From Oscillospiraceae bacterium (lineage in GTDB: Bacteria; Bacillota; Clostridia; Oscillospirales; Ruminococcaceae), in NCBI GenBank assembly GCA_018380115.1, contig JAGZUF010000016.1:1-61610 (forward strand): a stretch of DNA of 61,610 nt, in the 5' to 3' direction. Every line of letters begins with the position of its first letter. Within the stretch, counting starts at the first letter, position 1. Below are positions 34,810 through 44,302 of this stretch, in pieces. The position numbers and the translations under genes were made by a program. The notes below the pieces were generated by a model. That model ran no database searches, was not told the DNA's origin, and was given only the letters and a program-made list of their open reading frames with translations.

Positions 34810-35562
34810 ATGAATGAAGTTTTGCAGCAGCTGTACACGCGCAAATCCGTGCGCGCATTCGAGGAAACCGAAATCAGTCCGCAGGAAAAGCAGGCCATTC
34901 TGCAGGCGGCCTTCGAGGCGCCCAGCGCAGGCAATCAGCAGCTTTACACGATTCTGGACATTACAGACAGCGACCTGAAACAAGCCCTGAGCGAAACGTG
35001 CGACCACCAGCCCTTCATTGCCAAGGCCCCCATGGTGCTCGTTTTCTGTGCAGATTGCCAGAAGTGGCTGGATGCCTTTTCCGCATGCGGCTGTGCGCCG
35101 CGCAGGCCCGGCCCCGGAGACCTTTTGCTTGCCGCGGCGGACGCCTGCATTGCGGCGCAGAATGCCGTAACGGCGGCGCAGAGCCTGGGCATCGGTTCGT
35201 GCTATATCGGGGACATTTTGGAAAATTGCGAACAGCACCGCGCCCTGCTGCACCTGCCGGAATACGTTGTGCCGGCGGCCATGCTGGTGTTCGGCAGGCC
35301 GGCGCCCGGCCAGCTTTCGCGGCCAAAGCCGCGCCGATGTGAGGCGAAGTTTCTGGTGCATGAAAACAGCTACCGCCGCATGCAGGCAGACGAGCTGCGC
35401 GCCATGCTGGGCCATAAGGCGGCGGCAAGGCCGTATGAGGAATGGATGCGCTCGTTCTGCGATTTCAAATACAACAGCGGCTTTTCCCGCGAGATGAGCC
35501 GTTCTGCAGCAGAATATCTGAAACCCTTTGAAAAAGGAAAGGATGACTGGAATGGAACCTGA
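34810..35562 (+). CDS. Nitroreductase-family flavoprotein
   Basis: 250 aa FMN-binding oxidoreductase. TRKSVRAFEETEISPQ, the FMN-contact AAFEAPSAGNQQLYT, ADACIAAQNAVTAAQSLGIGSCYIGDI and the VVPAAMLVFGRP strand are family landmarks. Substrate not predictable. The 80 C-terminal residues are extra. ATG has GGAAGG 10 bases upstream. Slight overlap with the next gene (about 11 bp) suggests one operon with the TIGR01440 and YggS genes. Confidence 0.9.
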   Translation: MNEVLQQLYTRKSVRAFEETEISPQEKQAILQAAFEAPSAGNQQLYTILDITDSDLKQALSETCDHQPFIAKAPMVLVFCADCQKWLDAFSACGCAPRRPGPGDLLLAAADACIAAQNAVTAAQSLGIGSCYIGDILENCEQHRALLHLPEYVVPAAMLVFGRPAPGQLSRPKPRRCEAKFLVHENSYRRMQADELRAMLGHKAAARPYEEWMRSFCDFKYNSGFSREMSRSAAEYLKPFEKGKDDWNGT

Positions 35563-36124
35563 TAAAATGGAATTGGAGCGTCTGCAGCTTCAGGCCGCAG
35601 ATGCGGTGCGCGAGCTTTTGGAAAAGGCACGCGTGCCGCGCGGCGGCATCGTGGTGGTGGGCTGCTCCACCAGCGAGGTCGTGGGCGGCAGCATCGGCAA
35701 GGCCAGCAGTATGCAGGCGGCCGCCGCCATATACCACGGCATTGCACCCGTGCTGGCGCAGGCCGGCGTTTTCCTTGCCGCACAGTGCTGCGAACATCTG
35801 AACCGCGCCGTCATTGTAGAGCACACCGCCCTGAAGCCATGGCAGCAGCCGGTAAACGTTCTGCCACAGCCGCATGCGGGCGGCAGCTTTGCCACCACGG
35901 CTTGGCAGAGCATGAAGGCCCCTGTGGCATTGGAGGAAATTGAGGCGGATGCTGGGCTGGACATCGGCGATACCCTCATCGGCATGCATCTGAAGCGCGT
36001 GGCCGTGCCTGTGCGCCTTTCTGTGCGCAGGCTGGGCCAGGCAAACCTTGTGGCGGCGCGCACGCGCCCGAAATTCATTGGCGGGGCGCGCGCCGCATAC
36101 CTGCCGGAGGAGGAATTGCGTTGA
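35552..36124 (+). CDS. TIGR01440/DUF436-family protein
   Basis: 190 aa cytosolic protein of unknown function conserved across Firmicutes. Family stretches: GIVVVGCSTSEVVGGSIGKASS, FLAAQCCEHLNRAVIVE and NVLPQPHAGGSFAT, then DIGDTLIGMHLKRVAVPVR. ATG at 35552 is about 10 bases after an AAAGG site; two earlier in-frame ATGs are closer. Its stop overlaps the TTG start of the YggS gene, so the two are coupled. Confidence 0.85.
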   Translation: MEPDKMELERLQLQAADAVRELLEKARVPRGGIVVVGCSTSEVVGGSIGKASSMQAAAAIYHGIAPVLAQAGVFLAAQCCEHLNRAVIVEHTALKPWQQPVNVLPQPHAGGSFATTAWQSMKAPVALEEIEADAGLDIGDTLIGMHLKRVAVPVRLSVRRLGQANLVAARTRPKFIGGARAAYLPEEELR

Positions 36125-36837
36125 CAGAACTGGAAAAGCGCCTTGCGCAGCAGGTGGACGCCGTGCGCCAGAAAATGGCCGGCGCCATGCGGGCGGCCGG
36201 GCGGCCGGACGGCAGCGTGCTGCTGTGCGCCGCCAGTAAAACACAAAATGCGCAGACGGTGCGCGCCTCGGCAGAGTGCGCCATTGACGTATTTGGGGAA
36301 AACCGCGTGCAGGAGCTTACGGAAAAGCTGGCCGCCGGCGCCTATGGCGCAAAGCCGGTGCACATGATAGGACATTTGCAGACAAACAAGGTAAAATATG
36401 TGGTGGGGCACGCGGCGCTCATCCATTCAGTAGATTCCATGCGCCTTGTGGACGCCATTGAAAAAGAGGCCGCCAAACTAGATGTGGTGCAGGACATTCT
36501 GCTGGAGGTGAACATCGGCGCCGAGGCAAGCAAAAGCGGCGCCGCGCCCGGCGAGGTGCGCGCCCTGGCGGAATATGCCGCGACAAAGCCGCATGTGCTG
36601 GTGCGCGGGCTGATGGCTATTCCCCCTGCCGAAGAGGCGCCCGGGCAAGCCAGGCGCTATTTTGCGCAGATGAAGAATCTGTTCGACAAGCTGGCCGGCG
36701 CGCATATCGAGCGCGCGCCCATGGAAATTTTGAGCATGGGCATGAGCGGAGATTTTGAAAGCGCCATTCTGGAGGGGGCCACCCTTGTGCGCGTGGGCAC
36801 AGCTATTTACGGCGCGCGGAATTATGCCAAAGCATGA
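36121..36837 (+). CDS. YggS/PLPBP-family pyridoxal phosphate protein
   Basis: 238 aa. Binds PLP and balances B6 vitamers and amino acids. AASKTQ carries the PLP lysine, then FGENRVQELTEKL, HMIGHLQTNKVKYV and LSMGMSGDFESAILEGATLVRVGTAIYG, the complete family series. TTG start with GGAGGAA upstream, overlapping the previous stop. Last gene of the run. Confidence 0.93.
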   Translation: MTELEKRLAQQVDAVRQKMAGAMRAAGRPDGSVLLCAASKTQNAQTVRASAECAIDVFGENRVQELTEKLAAGAYGAKPVHMIGHLQTNKVKYVVGHAALIHSVDSMRLVDAIEKEAAKLDVVQDILLEVNIGAEASKSGAAPGEVRALAEYAATKPHVLVRGLMAIPPAEEAPGQARRYFAQMKNLFDKLAGAHIERAPMEILSMGMSGDFESAILEGATLVRVGTAIYGARNYAKA

Positions 36838-36997
36838 TGCTTTTTCAAGCCGCGTCCGGGCGGCAAGCAAGCGTGTATGCAGCCGCCGCATTGCCTTGCG
36901 GCCCCATCGTTTCATAAAAACTGGAAAGCAGCGGCTTTATGACGCTGCTTTTTCTTGCGGCAAAGCCGCCTGTTGCAACGCTGCCTATGCCGCAAAC

Positions 36998-37026
36998 AAA
37001 AGGGGCCGCACTATGCGGCCCCTTTT
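36998..37026. terminator. Bidirectional terminator between convergent operons
   Basis: Perfect 12-bp stem AAAAGGGGCCGC/GCGGCCCCTTTT with a 5-nt loop and A/T ends. Ends the YggS run on the plus strand and the sugar operon on the minus strand. Confidence 0.85.
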
Positions 37027-37069
37027 GGCGATTTTCATTTGAATAGCTTCAGACGCTTCGCTGCCGTTG

Positions 37070-38440
37070 TCAGCCGGCTTTCAGCTCCACCGCCGCCCAC
37101 TGTTCTTCCGTCCAGTCATTATACCAGTCATAGCTGTAATCTTTTTCTCGCACCACTGTCTCGTATGCATCCTGTACAGATTGAGCAGCCTGTTCAGGCG
37201 TCACTTCACCGGATGCCACACCGGCAATGGCATTGCCAAGCGCATCGTTGATCTCTGCGGGCAGCATCCAGTCAATATACATAATATTCTGCGGCACAAA
37301 GCTCATCAGCTCTTCCGCACAAGGCATATCTACAGCCTCCACGCCCTTGATAACAGGCAAAATAGGCTCTGTAGCGCCAATAGTAAGTTGTGCATTCTCC
37401 GGGCGCGTCATGAATTCAAGGAACTTCACCACCATGTCGGCGTGTTCTTTGTTGCAGTTGGAGGCAACGGCAATGCCGTCGTCTGCAGCGCCGCTACCTT
37501 GGGGCACAAGGCCGTCAGCCATTTCAGGGAACATGAACACGCCTACTTCAAATGTATCGCCCACGATTTCCAAAACAGGTGCATACTCCCATGTCCCGCC
37601 ATAGAACATAGCCGCTTCCTGCTGGGCAAACAGCGCCTTCATGCCCGTGTCATCCGTATTGAGGCTGTCTTTGGTTAAAATACCGCGCTCGAACAGTTCC
37701 CCAATCATGGCAAACGCTTCAATTGTCTCGTCATTTACAAAGCTGCTGTTACCGGAAAGCCAGTCCTCCGCCTTTGCAATAGATTCATTGTGGCTCGTCT
37801 GCGCATAGGTCTCTTCAAAGAACATCTGCCAATAGCCCAAAATCGCCCCCTGATGGATCCACGGATTCGCAATTCCTTTTTCCTCACGGATGACGTCAGC
37901 ACAGTGCTGCAGCTCGTCCAATGTTTTCGGTTCTTCCAGGCCCAGTTCATCGAACATGGTCTTATTATAATATACACAGCTCACTGTCGTTTCGCTGTAG
38001 GGGATTCCCCACTGATAACCGCCCACGTTATAGACGTCCAGTGTGCCTTCTTCAAAGCGGTCTTTGATAGGCTCCACCACTTCGGACAGCTCCATCAAAG
38101 CCCCCGCTGGGGCCAACGTAGAACGGATCTGGCCGCCAGTAGTACGAATGATATCAATCTGCTCGCCGGCCATCCTCGCTTGGGCCAGATACTGCGGGAT
38201 CGCCTCCCACTCCTGCATTTCCAAATTCACTTTAACGCCAGGGTTTTCCTCTTCAAACTTTGCGATCATTTCCTCCCAGCCGTCCACCATGGCGTCAAGG
38301 CGCATTGTTGCACTCAGCACATTGATCTCGATCTCCTCATTACCGGCAGTGCCGGCTGCATTGTCTGAGCCACTGCAGCCCACTAGCAGGCTCAGCGCCA
38401 ACATCAGGCATGTAATCAAAGCGGCACTTTTCTTCAACAT
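37070..38440 (-). CDS. ABC transporter sugar-binding lipoprotein
   Basis: 456 aa extracytoplasmic binding protein of the carbohydrate (CUT1) type. Lipobox LLVGC with Cys22, Ser/Asn linker, then FEEENPGVKVNLEMQEWEAI, PYSETTVSCVYYNKTMFDELGL and FMTRPENAQLTIGA. Expected to deliver its sugar to the permeases at 42465-44255. No ATPase gene lies here, so a shared MsmK-type ATPase elsewhere is likely (inference). ATG follows AAGGAGGAG. Last gene of the operon, 110 bp after the PfkB-like gene. Confidence 0.93.
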   Translation of the reverse strand: MLKKSAALITCLMLALSLLVGCSGSDNAAGTAGNEEIEINVLSATMRLDAMVDGWEEMIAKFEEENPGVKVNLEMQEWEAIPQYLAQARMAGEQIDIIRTTGGQIRSTLAPAGALMELSEVVEPIKDRFEEGTLDVYNVGGYQWGIPYSETTVSCVYYNKTMFDELGLEEPKTLDELQHCADVIREEKGIANPWIHQGAILGYWQMFFEETYAQTSHNESIAKAEDWLSGNSSFVNDETIEAFAMIGELFERGILTKDSLNTDDTGMKALFAQQEAAMFYGGTWEYAPVLEIVGDTFEVGVFMFPEMADGLVPQGSGAADDGIAVASNCNKEHADMVVKFLEFMTRPENAQLTIGATEPILPVIKGVEAVDMPCAEELMSFVPQNIMYIDWMLPAEINDALGNAIAGVASGEVTPEQAAQSVQDAYETVVREKDYSYDWYNDWTEEQWAAVELKAG

Positions 38441-38550
38441 GTTTTACTCCTCCTTGAAATAATTTTACTTAAACAGCGTCAAACGCCGTTTCTTCTTTCT
38501 CGCCGGCGCACGGCCCGTTTGGGTACGTTTCGCCATATACCTTCACATCT

Positions 38551-39477
38551 CTATGTCTTTGCGGCGTGCTGCAAAAGCATATCTCTCTGCTGCCGGGCCT
38601 CACTGCGCACCTGCGGCGTCACAAGCGGCCAAGGGCCATACTGCCGTGCGTTAAAACCCGCCGCCACATTTGCCATTGCAGCCGTCTGCCACGGCCCAAG
38701 CCCTTCGGCATATCCCACTAATGAGGCCGCTGTCGAGCAATTTCCACAGCCCGTGGGGTCTACGCTTTCTGCTGTGCCAACAGCCGGCAGAAAAGCTGTC
38801 TGCCCGTCCTGCAGCATATAGGCGCCCTTTTCACCGGCACGGAAAAAGCAGGGCTTTCCAATTTTGTGCAGTTCTTCCAACACGTCATCCAATGTATCAA
38901 GGCCAAAAAATACTTTTGCCTCATTCAAGTTCATAGAAAACGCATCTGTTTCTTCAATTTTTTTAAGCACCTGCGCATGGCGGCCGGGGGCCAGCAGGTC
39001 CCCCGTTGTAATTTCCCACATCAGTTTACCGTTCGGCATCATGCGCTTCAACTGACCGAACTGCCCTGTGATAGGCGCGTGCAGCGAAGCCTCCAGATAA
39101 ATGCCTTTTGTGTTTTCATCGCAGTAGGGGGCAAATTGCGATGCATCCAGCGCGCACAGCCGAGAGGCCTCTTCTTCATAGGCCTCTCCATACCGGCAGT
39201 TTTCTTCCCAACTGCCATCCGCGTTGTATTTCATTTGATACCGAAGGGTATATTTCACCGGCTTTTTTACCGACACTCTGATTCCATTGGCCTCAAAATA
39301 TGGGCCATAATACTGGTCAAAATCTTCTCCTGCAGCCCCAATATATGCTACACTGTCACGCCACAGTCGGATGCCAGCCGCCGAAAACACGCTGCCGCCC
39401 AGTACGTCCCTCAACTGTCGGCCGTCTTTCAAATCAAAGTCATTCAGCATGGTGTAGCCACCCACAAGATACTCCAT
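38551..39477 (-). CDS. PfkB-like carbohydrate kinase with Asn at the catalytic site
   Basis: 308 aa of the ribokinase/PfkB fold. N-terminal LGGSVFSAAGIRLWRDSVAYIGAAGED and the C-terminal signature are recognisable. That signature reads VDPTGCGNCSTAA (239-251): Asn246 replaces the Asp of the usual GAGD catalytic base. The codon is clear, so this is not a misread. MAK32-like family members carry a similar DPTGGGN motif, so the change may mark a subgroup with altered chemistry or a regulatory role. Nearly abuts the BtpA-like gene upstream. Confidence 0.8.
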   Translation of the reverse strand: MEYLVGGYTMLNDFDLKDGRQLRDVLGGSVFSAAGIRLWRDSVAYIGAAGEDFDQYYGPYFEANGIRVSVKKPVKYTLRYQMKYNADGSWEENCRYGEAYEEEASRLCALDASQFAPYCDENTKGIYLEASLHAPITGQFGQLKRMMPNGKLMWEITTGDLLAPGRHAQVLKKIEETDAFSMNLNEAKVFFGLDTLDDVLEELHKIGKPCFFRAGEKGAYMLQDGQTAFLPAVGTAESVDPTGCGNCSTAASLVGYAEGLGPWQTAAMANVAAGFNARQYGPWPLVTPQVRSEARQQRDMLLQHAAKT

Positions 39478-39478
39478 A

Positions 39479-40213
39479 TCAATGTCCTTCTCTCAGCTGC
39501 TTTACCTGTGCCATAAACTCTTCCACATAAGCGCTGCACACGTCGCCCTCGGCCGTGCGCGTATCCTTCAGCGTGGAGCCCACAATGGCCCCGTCACCAA
39601 CAGAAAGCTGCTGCCCAGCCGTCTGCGCCGTCAGCCCCGCGCCAACAATCAGCGGGAATTCGCCCATGATATCCCGGAATTCCTGTATTTTCTCCAAACT
39701 TGTGTTCATGCCTGTGCCCTCGCCCGTGACGACAATGGCATCGCAGCGCTGCATTCCCAAACGCAGGTCTTCCTCAAGGCTGCGCCCGGAGAGGACGGGC
39801 TTATATTTGAACCGAACGCCGCCCAACACAAGAACCGTACCCTTTTCATGATATTTTTCGCACAGCGCGCCATATTCCGCATCATCTTCGGGCGAAAGAT
39901 GGCCGGCCACAGAATCCACCTGCATAAATTTTGCGCCGTACCGTTCGGCCAGCTGGTAGCTTTTTTCAAACTGGTCCAGCAGGTTCACACCGTACAGGGC
40001 ATCCGGCCTTTCTTTTTGAAGCCATTCCAGAACGGCCACAACGTCCTGCTCGTCCCCGAAATAATCTTCCACAATGACGGCGTCCGCACCGGCGCCGAAC
40101 AGCAGATCCGTCTCCCGTTTGGCGCGCTGCAAAACCTCTTCATGCGTTTCGCCCTTCAGGTGCAGCATTGCCATAACAGGCTTTTTCACGTGAAATACAT
40201 CTTCAAACTTCAT
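39479..40213 (-). CDS. BtpA/SgcQ-family TIM-barrel protein
   Basis: 244 aa. Family landmarks: KKPVMAMLHLKG at the start, LLFGAGADAVIVEDYFGD, LYGVNLLDQF, GLMRCDAIVVTGEGTG-like segment at 165-180 (here MQRCDAIVVTGEGTG), then PLIVGAGLTAQTAGQQL and GAIVGSTLKD. Known members are a photosystem I assembly factor and the SgcQ protein of an E. coli sugar operon; biochemical role unsettled. Here its place between a sugar kinase-like gene and a TIM-barrel gene argues for a step in sugar or nucleoside-type catabolism. Confidence 0.85.
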   Translation of the reverse strand: MKFEDVFHVKKPVMAMLHLKGETHEEVLQRAKRETDLLFGAGADAVIVEDYFGDEQDVVAVLEWLQKERPDALYGVNLLDQFEKSYQLAERYGAKFMQVDSVAGHLSPEDDAEYGALCEKYHEKGTVLVLGGVRFKYKPVLSGRSLEEDLRLGMQRCDAIVVTGEGTGMNTSLEKIQEFRDIMGEFPLIVGAGLTAQTAGQQLSVGDGAIVGSTLKDTRTAEGDVCSAYVEEFMAQVKQLREGH

Positions 40214-40214
40214 C

Positions 40215-41408
40215 TCACAGCACCTCTTTATTCTCTTTCCACAAAAATTCCATCTGGCGGCGCAGCGCGGGCAGAACAGGGCTGCTGTTTTTCAGTTCAT
40301 GCAGCACCACAAAGCCCTCGTTCTCGCGCGCAAGTTCAGCTATCCAGCGGCGAACGGCTGGCGCGGTGTATACCCCGCGCTCATCGCCCATTGGCACATG
40401 TGAATCATACCTTTCGAGTACGATGGATACACCGTACTCTTCCTTCTCCTGCCTTGTCTCTAAAGAGTCGATTCTTTCTCCGTACTCGCCCTGCAGGCGC
40501 CCATTGCGGAAATACTCTGTGTGCTTCAATTCGCAATCCGACAGATGAAGGCAACCTGTCTTTCGGATAACAGATGGGTCCAAAATATTCATTTCAACCC
40601 ATTTTTCTGCAAATAGTTTCGGATCCGCGCCAAATTCTTCTTCCAGCCGCTGCATCCTAGACGTGATTTCAAACGGCTGAAGCATGAAGCAGGCGCCCTT
40701 TCCATCTGGCGATTTCCCAATGGCATGCAGCAAATGATTCATATCCCAGCTTACACGCAGCTTATCGAATGGGTCGTACACCTGACGGAAGATTTCCGCA
40801 AAGTCTTCGCATCGCTGCGCGCCATATTCAAGGCCCCATCCGGCATTTTCCAGCTCTATCACCGGGGACCCGGCAGAAAGCAGGCCTTTGCCCGCAAGGC
40901 GCAGCAAAAATTCCTGCACCATGCGCACCATGGCGTCCAGCACCTGCTCGCGGGTTATCGTGAATTCCCATGCGCCATCAATTGCCGCATAGTCGATCAC
41001 ATGGAACACGTATGCCTGTGCACCCAACGCGCAGGCAAGTTCATATTCCTGCGTCCAGCGCGCAAACATGTGATCTCCCGTCAAGTCACCATAATAGCGG
41101 CAAATACCTTCTTCCCCGTCCTGCCGCTGTACAAGCTCACGGTAATGCAGCTTGTTCAAAAAACTTGTGGGGTATGACCAGTAGGAGCAGTGTATGCGCT
41201 TTACACACAGCCTCTTGTATTTCTCTATCACCGCAGCCTTTTTTGCCTCGGAATCGAACAGAAGCGACTGGCTGCGGTTGCCCTCATAATTCATAAATAC
41301 TTCTGTTCCGGCCAACCCATTTTCCTTCAGAAGCTGTTCCAGCCCATCTGTCTCCTGTGTAGAAAATGTGTCTTCTACATAAGTTAGATACTGCACCGGT
41401 CTATTCAT
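40215..41408 (-). CDS. TIM-barrel sugar isomerase/epimerase-like protein
   Basis: 397 aa of the xylose isomerase-like/AP endonuclease 2 barrel. GTEVFMNYEG, IHCSYWSYP, ACALGAQAYVFHVID, VIELENAGWG, LRVSWDMNHLLHAIG and CLHLSDCELKH supply the repeated His/Glu/Asp metal ligands of that fold. Probably a sugar isomerase, epimerase or dehydratase; the substrate is unknown. ATG at 41408 follows AAAGGAG; the TTG just before it is too close. Directly behind the LacI gene. Confidence 0.75.
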   Translation of the reverse strand: MNRPVQYLTYVEDTFSTQETDGLEQLLKENGLAGTEVFMNYEGNRSQSLLFDSEAKKAAVIEKYKRLCVKRIHCSYWSYPTSFLNKLHYRELVQRQDGEEGICRYYGDLTGDHMFARWTQEYELACALGAQAYVFHVIDYAAIDGAWEFTITREQVLDAMVRMVQEFLLRLAGKGLLSAGSPVIELENAGWGLEYGAQRCEDFAEIFRQVYDPFDKLRVSWDMNHLLHAIGKSPDGKGACFMLQPFEITSRMQRLEEEFGADPKLFAEKWVEMNILDPSVIRKTGCLHLSDCELKHTEYFRNGRLQGEYGERIDSLETRQEKEEYGVSIVLERYDSHVPMGDERGVYTAPAVRRWIAELARENEGFVVLHELKNSSPVLPALRRQMEFLWKENKEVL

Positions 41409-41434
41409 CTTTCGCAAACTCCTTTCTCAGTGCG

Positions 41435-42448
41435 TCATCCTACAAGGGTACGGACGCTTTTTCGGACGATTAGTTTCGGAGAAAAGATTTTTTTCTCCAT
41501 CGCCTTTTTGGGTTCCCTCAAAATTCCAATCAAATTTTTTGCCGCTGTGGCCCCCATCTCTGCCATAGGCTGGCGTACGGTTGTGAGAGGCACTTCCAAC
41601 ATCTCGCTGACGGGGATATCGTCATATCCCACAATGGAAATATCCTGCGGCACGCGGATATGCTCCGTACGAAGCTCTTTGAGTGCGCCAATCGCCATCA
41701 TGTCATTTCCCGCAAAAATGGCCGTGAACTCTTTACCCCACAGCTTCTTCACTGCTGCCGCACCGGATTCCATGCTAAAATCTCCCACCGTCATTAGGCC
41801 GTCGTCCACCGGCAGGCCGGCTTCTTCATGCGCACGGCGGTATCCCGCCACACGGCCATTCGTACCCTGCATCTGTACGGGCCCCATAAGGCAGGCAATT
41901 TTTGTGTGCCCATGTTCAATCAAATGCCGGGTGGCCAAATAGCCACCTTGTTTGTGGTCGAACAAGATATGATTTTGAGTATAGTCGCTATCCACCTCTA
42001 CAAATGGAATACCATACTGTTGTAACTTCCGTTTGCTTTCCCGGGCGTCTGCCTGCGTGGTATCATCGCTCATGCAGTAGATGATGCCTTCTACGCCGGA
42101 ATCTGCCAGGGTATCAATCATGTGCATGTCCCCCTCATGTGTGTTCCACGAGTTGCAAAGCATCACATTATATCCAGCCGCTTGACATGCACGGTCCACT
42201 CCTTTTGCAAGAATGGAAAAAAACACATTGCTGATATCGCCAACAATAAGGCCTATAGTGTGTGTACGGTGTGTCGCCAGCCCCACTGCCAAACGGTTTG
42301 GGGAATAATTCAGCTCCTTTGCGGCCAGCAGAATTTTCTGTCTTGAACTTTCCGAGAGCTTACACGGTTTGTTGTTCAAAACAAGAGAAACGGCCGTCAT
42401 GGACATGTGAGTGTACTCTGCGATATCCTTCAGTTTTGTTCGTCTCAT
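41435..42448 (-). CDS. LacI-family transcriptional regulator
   Basis: 337 aa. DNA-binding helix-turn-helix at 1-25 (KLKDIAEYTHMSMTAVSLVLNN), hinge helix NRLAVGLATHRTHTIGLIVGDI, then a periplasmic-binding-protein fold (RHLIEHGHTKIACLMGP, GNDMMAIGALKELR, VPLTTVRQP). Encoded inside the operon it should control. The perfect palindrome GATAAAGCGCTTTATC upstream of the first gene has the central CG expected of a LacI-type operator and is the likely binding site. Confidence 0.93.
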   Translation of the reverse strand: MRRTKLKDIAEYTHMSMTAVSLVLNNKPCKLSESSRQKILLAAKELNYSPNRLAVGLATHRTHTIGLIVGDISNVFFSILAKGVDRACQAAGYNVMLCNSWNTHEGDMHMIDTLADSGVEGIIYCMSDDTTQADARESKRKLQQYGIPFVEVDSDYTQNHILFDHKQGGYLATRHLIEHGHTKIACLMGPVQMQGTNGRVAGYRRAHEEAGLPVDDGLMTVGDFSMESGAAAVKKLWGKEFTAIFAGNDMMAIGALKELRTEHIRVPQDISIVGYDDIPVSEMLEVPLTTVRQPMAEMGATAAKNLIGILREPKKAMEKKIFSPKLIVRKSVRTLVG

Positions 42449-42464
42449 AACACTTCTCTACTCT

Positions 42465-43322
42465 CTACTGCTTCACGGAACCAGCTGTCATTCCCTCGAT
42501 AAAGGATTTCTGAGCGAAAAAGTAGATCAGCAGCATTGGAACTGTCACAATTACAAGTGCTGCGAACAGCTGTGGGTAATCCGTCACATACTTGTCCATA
42601 AACGCCTTCATTCCCATCGGCAGCGTCATTTTGTCCCCGTCCCGCAGCAATACACTTGCCAGCAGATATTCATTCCAAATGGTGATTCCGTCGTAAATCA
42701 CCAGCGTCATAATACCCGGCTTTGCCAGCGGCAGAATCACATGGGTAAAGCTCTGAAACCGGGTGCAGCCATCAATCATGGCCGCCTCTTCTAAGCTTTT
42801 GGGCAGAGATATAAAAAATGACCGCAGCAGAAACACACCGAACGCCATACACTGGGCTGCCCCAAACAAAATTACGCCCCAATAACTGTTTACCAGTTTA
42901 TATTTCAGCGCAACAGAAAAAATGGGAATAGCCAGCACGCCTGTGGGAATGCAAAGGCCTAACAGAAGATAGAAATAGATACCTTTTTTAAAACGGAAGT
43001 CCGTGCGCGCAATCGCATAGGCTGCGCAGCACACCGTCGGAATGACAATGGCAAGTGTGGCGACCAAAACCAAAATTGAATTAAGATATTTTCTTCCCAA
43101 CTCGCCCCTTTCCCAGGCATCTGTATAGTTCTGCCACTTCCATTCCTGCGGTAAGCCCCAAATATTCGTATAAAACTCCTGCGTTCCTTTCAGCGAGCCA
43201 GACAGCATCCATACCACTGGATAAACTGTTACAAAGAACAGCACGATCAGGAACATCGCTTTCAATGTCGCAGCGCAAATGTGTTTTATCCTCAACTGCT
43301 TTTCCAATCTGTTCTGCCTCAC
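42465..43322 (-). CDS. Sugar ABC transporter permease, MalG type
   Basis: 285 aa, six membrane helices. The EAA loop that contacts the ATPase is seen as EEAAMIDGCTRFQSFTHVILP. Works with the MalF-type permease just upstream. Start is GTG with GGAGGGAG before it; 12 bp separate it from the previous gene. Confidence 0.93.
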   Translation of the reverse strand: MRQNRLEKQLRIKHICAATLKAMFLIVLFFVTVYPVVWMLSGSLKGTQEFYTNIWGLPQEWKWQNYTDAWERGELGRKYLNSILVLVATLAIVIPTVCCAAYAIARTDFRFKKGIYFYLLLGLCIPTGVLAIPIFSVALKYKLVNSYWGVILFGAAQCMAFGVFLLRSFFISLPKSLEEAAMIDGCTRFQSFTHVILPLAKPGIMTLVIYDGITIWNEYLLASVLLRDGDKMTLPMGMKAFMDKYVTDYPQLFAALVIVTVPMLLIYFFAQKSFIEGMTAGSVKQ

Positions 43323-43334
43323 GATGCTCCCTCC

Positions 43335-44255
43335 TTAATTGTCGTAGTTGTCATCCCGCGACATAGATACGATTTGAATGATACCGAACACCAGAGCGAT
43401 GCCGAACAAAATAACACTCATGGCACTGGCCTTGCCCATATTGTAAAATTTGAATGCATTGCGGTAAATGTATGTCAGTGCAACTTCTGTAGCGCCGTGC
43501 GGGCCGCCATCTGTCATAACGTTCACAATATCATAGTTGCTCACAAGTGCACCCGTCACAGCCATCAGCACGTTCAAGACAATCACGCTGTTCAGCTGCG
43601 GAAGTGTTATCTTGAAAAATTTGGCAAAAAAGCCTGCGCCATCTATTTCTGCCGCTTCATAATAATCTTTAGATATCGCCTGTAACCCCGCCAGATACAA
43701 TACCATATGGAAGCCCGCCCAGCGCCAGACATCCACCATCATTACAGAATAAATTGCAATCCGGGAATCACTGAGCCAGCCCATAATCAGGCTGTCTGCA
43801 CCGATCAGGCGCAAAAAGTTGTTCAGCAGACCAAAGTTCGGGTTGAAAATCCACAGCCACAGAATGCCGCAAACCACATAAGAAAATGTGACCGGCATAT
43901 ATGTAATAGTGCGAAAAAAGCCTTTTCCGCGCGTGATTTTCATCATTACCATGGCTAGCGTCAGCCCAAGCACATTTTTAGCTATCGTAGTCACGACTGC
44001 ATAAAGAAATGTATTTTTAATAGCCGACCAGTATTGCTCGTCATGCAGGATATTGCTGTAGTTTTCCATACCAATGAAGGTCATAGGGGACAGGCCATCC
44101 CAGCGGTAAAACCCAAGTTTGACGCCCTCAAGAAAAGGGTATACTGCAAAAAAGGTAAACAGAATCACCGCTGGCAGCACCATCAAATATGAAAAAGATC
44201 GATTAGCCATTTTCCCCAGAAAACGTTTTGGCCTTTGTTTTCCGCCTTTTTCCAT
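43335..44255 (-). CDS. Sugar ABC transporter permease, MalF type
   Basis: 306 aa, six membrane helices and EAA loop YYEAAEIDGAGFFAKFFKITLP. TYMPVTFSYVVCGILWLWIFNPNFGLLN and MTDGGPHGATEVALTYIYRNAF are CUT1 permease signatures. First gene of the operon; ATG follows AAAGGGGAA. Confidence 0.93.
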   Translation of the reverse strand: MEKGGKQRPKRFLGKMANRSFSYLMVLPAVILFTFFAVYPFLEGVKLGFYRWDGLSPMTFIGMENYSNILHDEQYWSAIKNTFLYAVVTTIAKNVLGLTLAMVMMKITRGKGFFRTITYMPVTFSYVVCGILWLWIFNPNFGLLNNFLRLIGADSLIMGWLSDSRIAIYSVMMVDVWRWAGFHMVLYLAGLQAISKDYYEAAEIDGAGFFAKFFKITLPQLNSVIVLNVLMAVTGALVSNYDIVNVMTDGGPHGATEVALTYIYRNAFKFYNMGKASAMSVILFGIALVFGIIQIVSMSRDDNYDN

Positions 44256-44302
44256 TATGATTCCCCTTTCTCTTTGTCTGGATATTTTCTTTCAATATTA
44301 TA

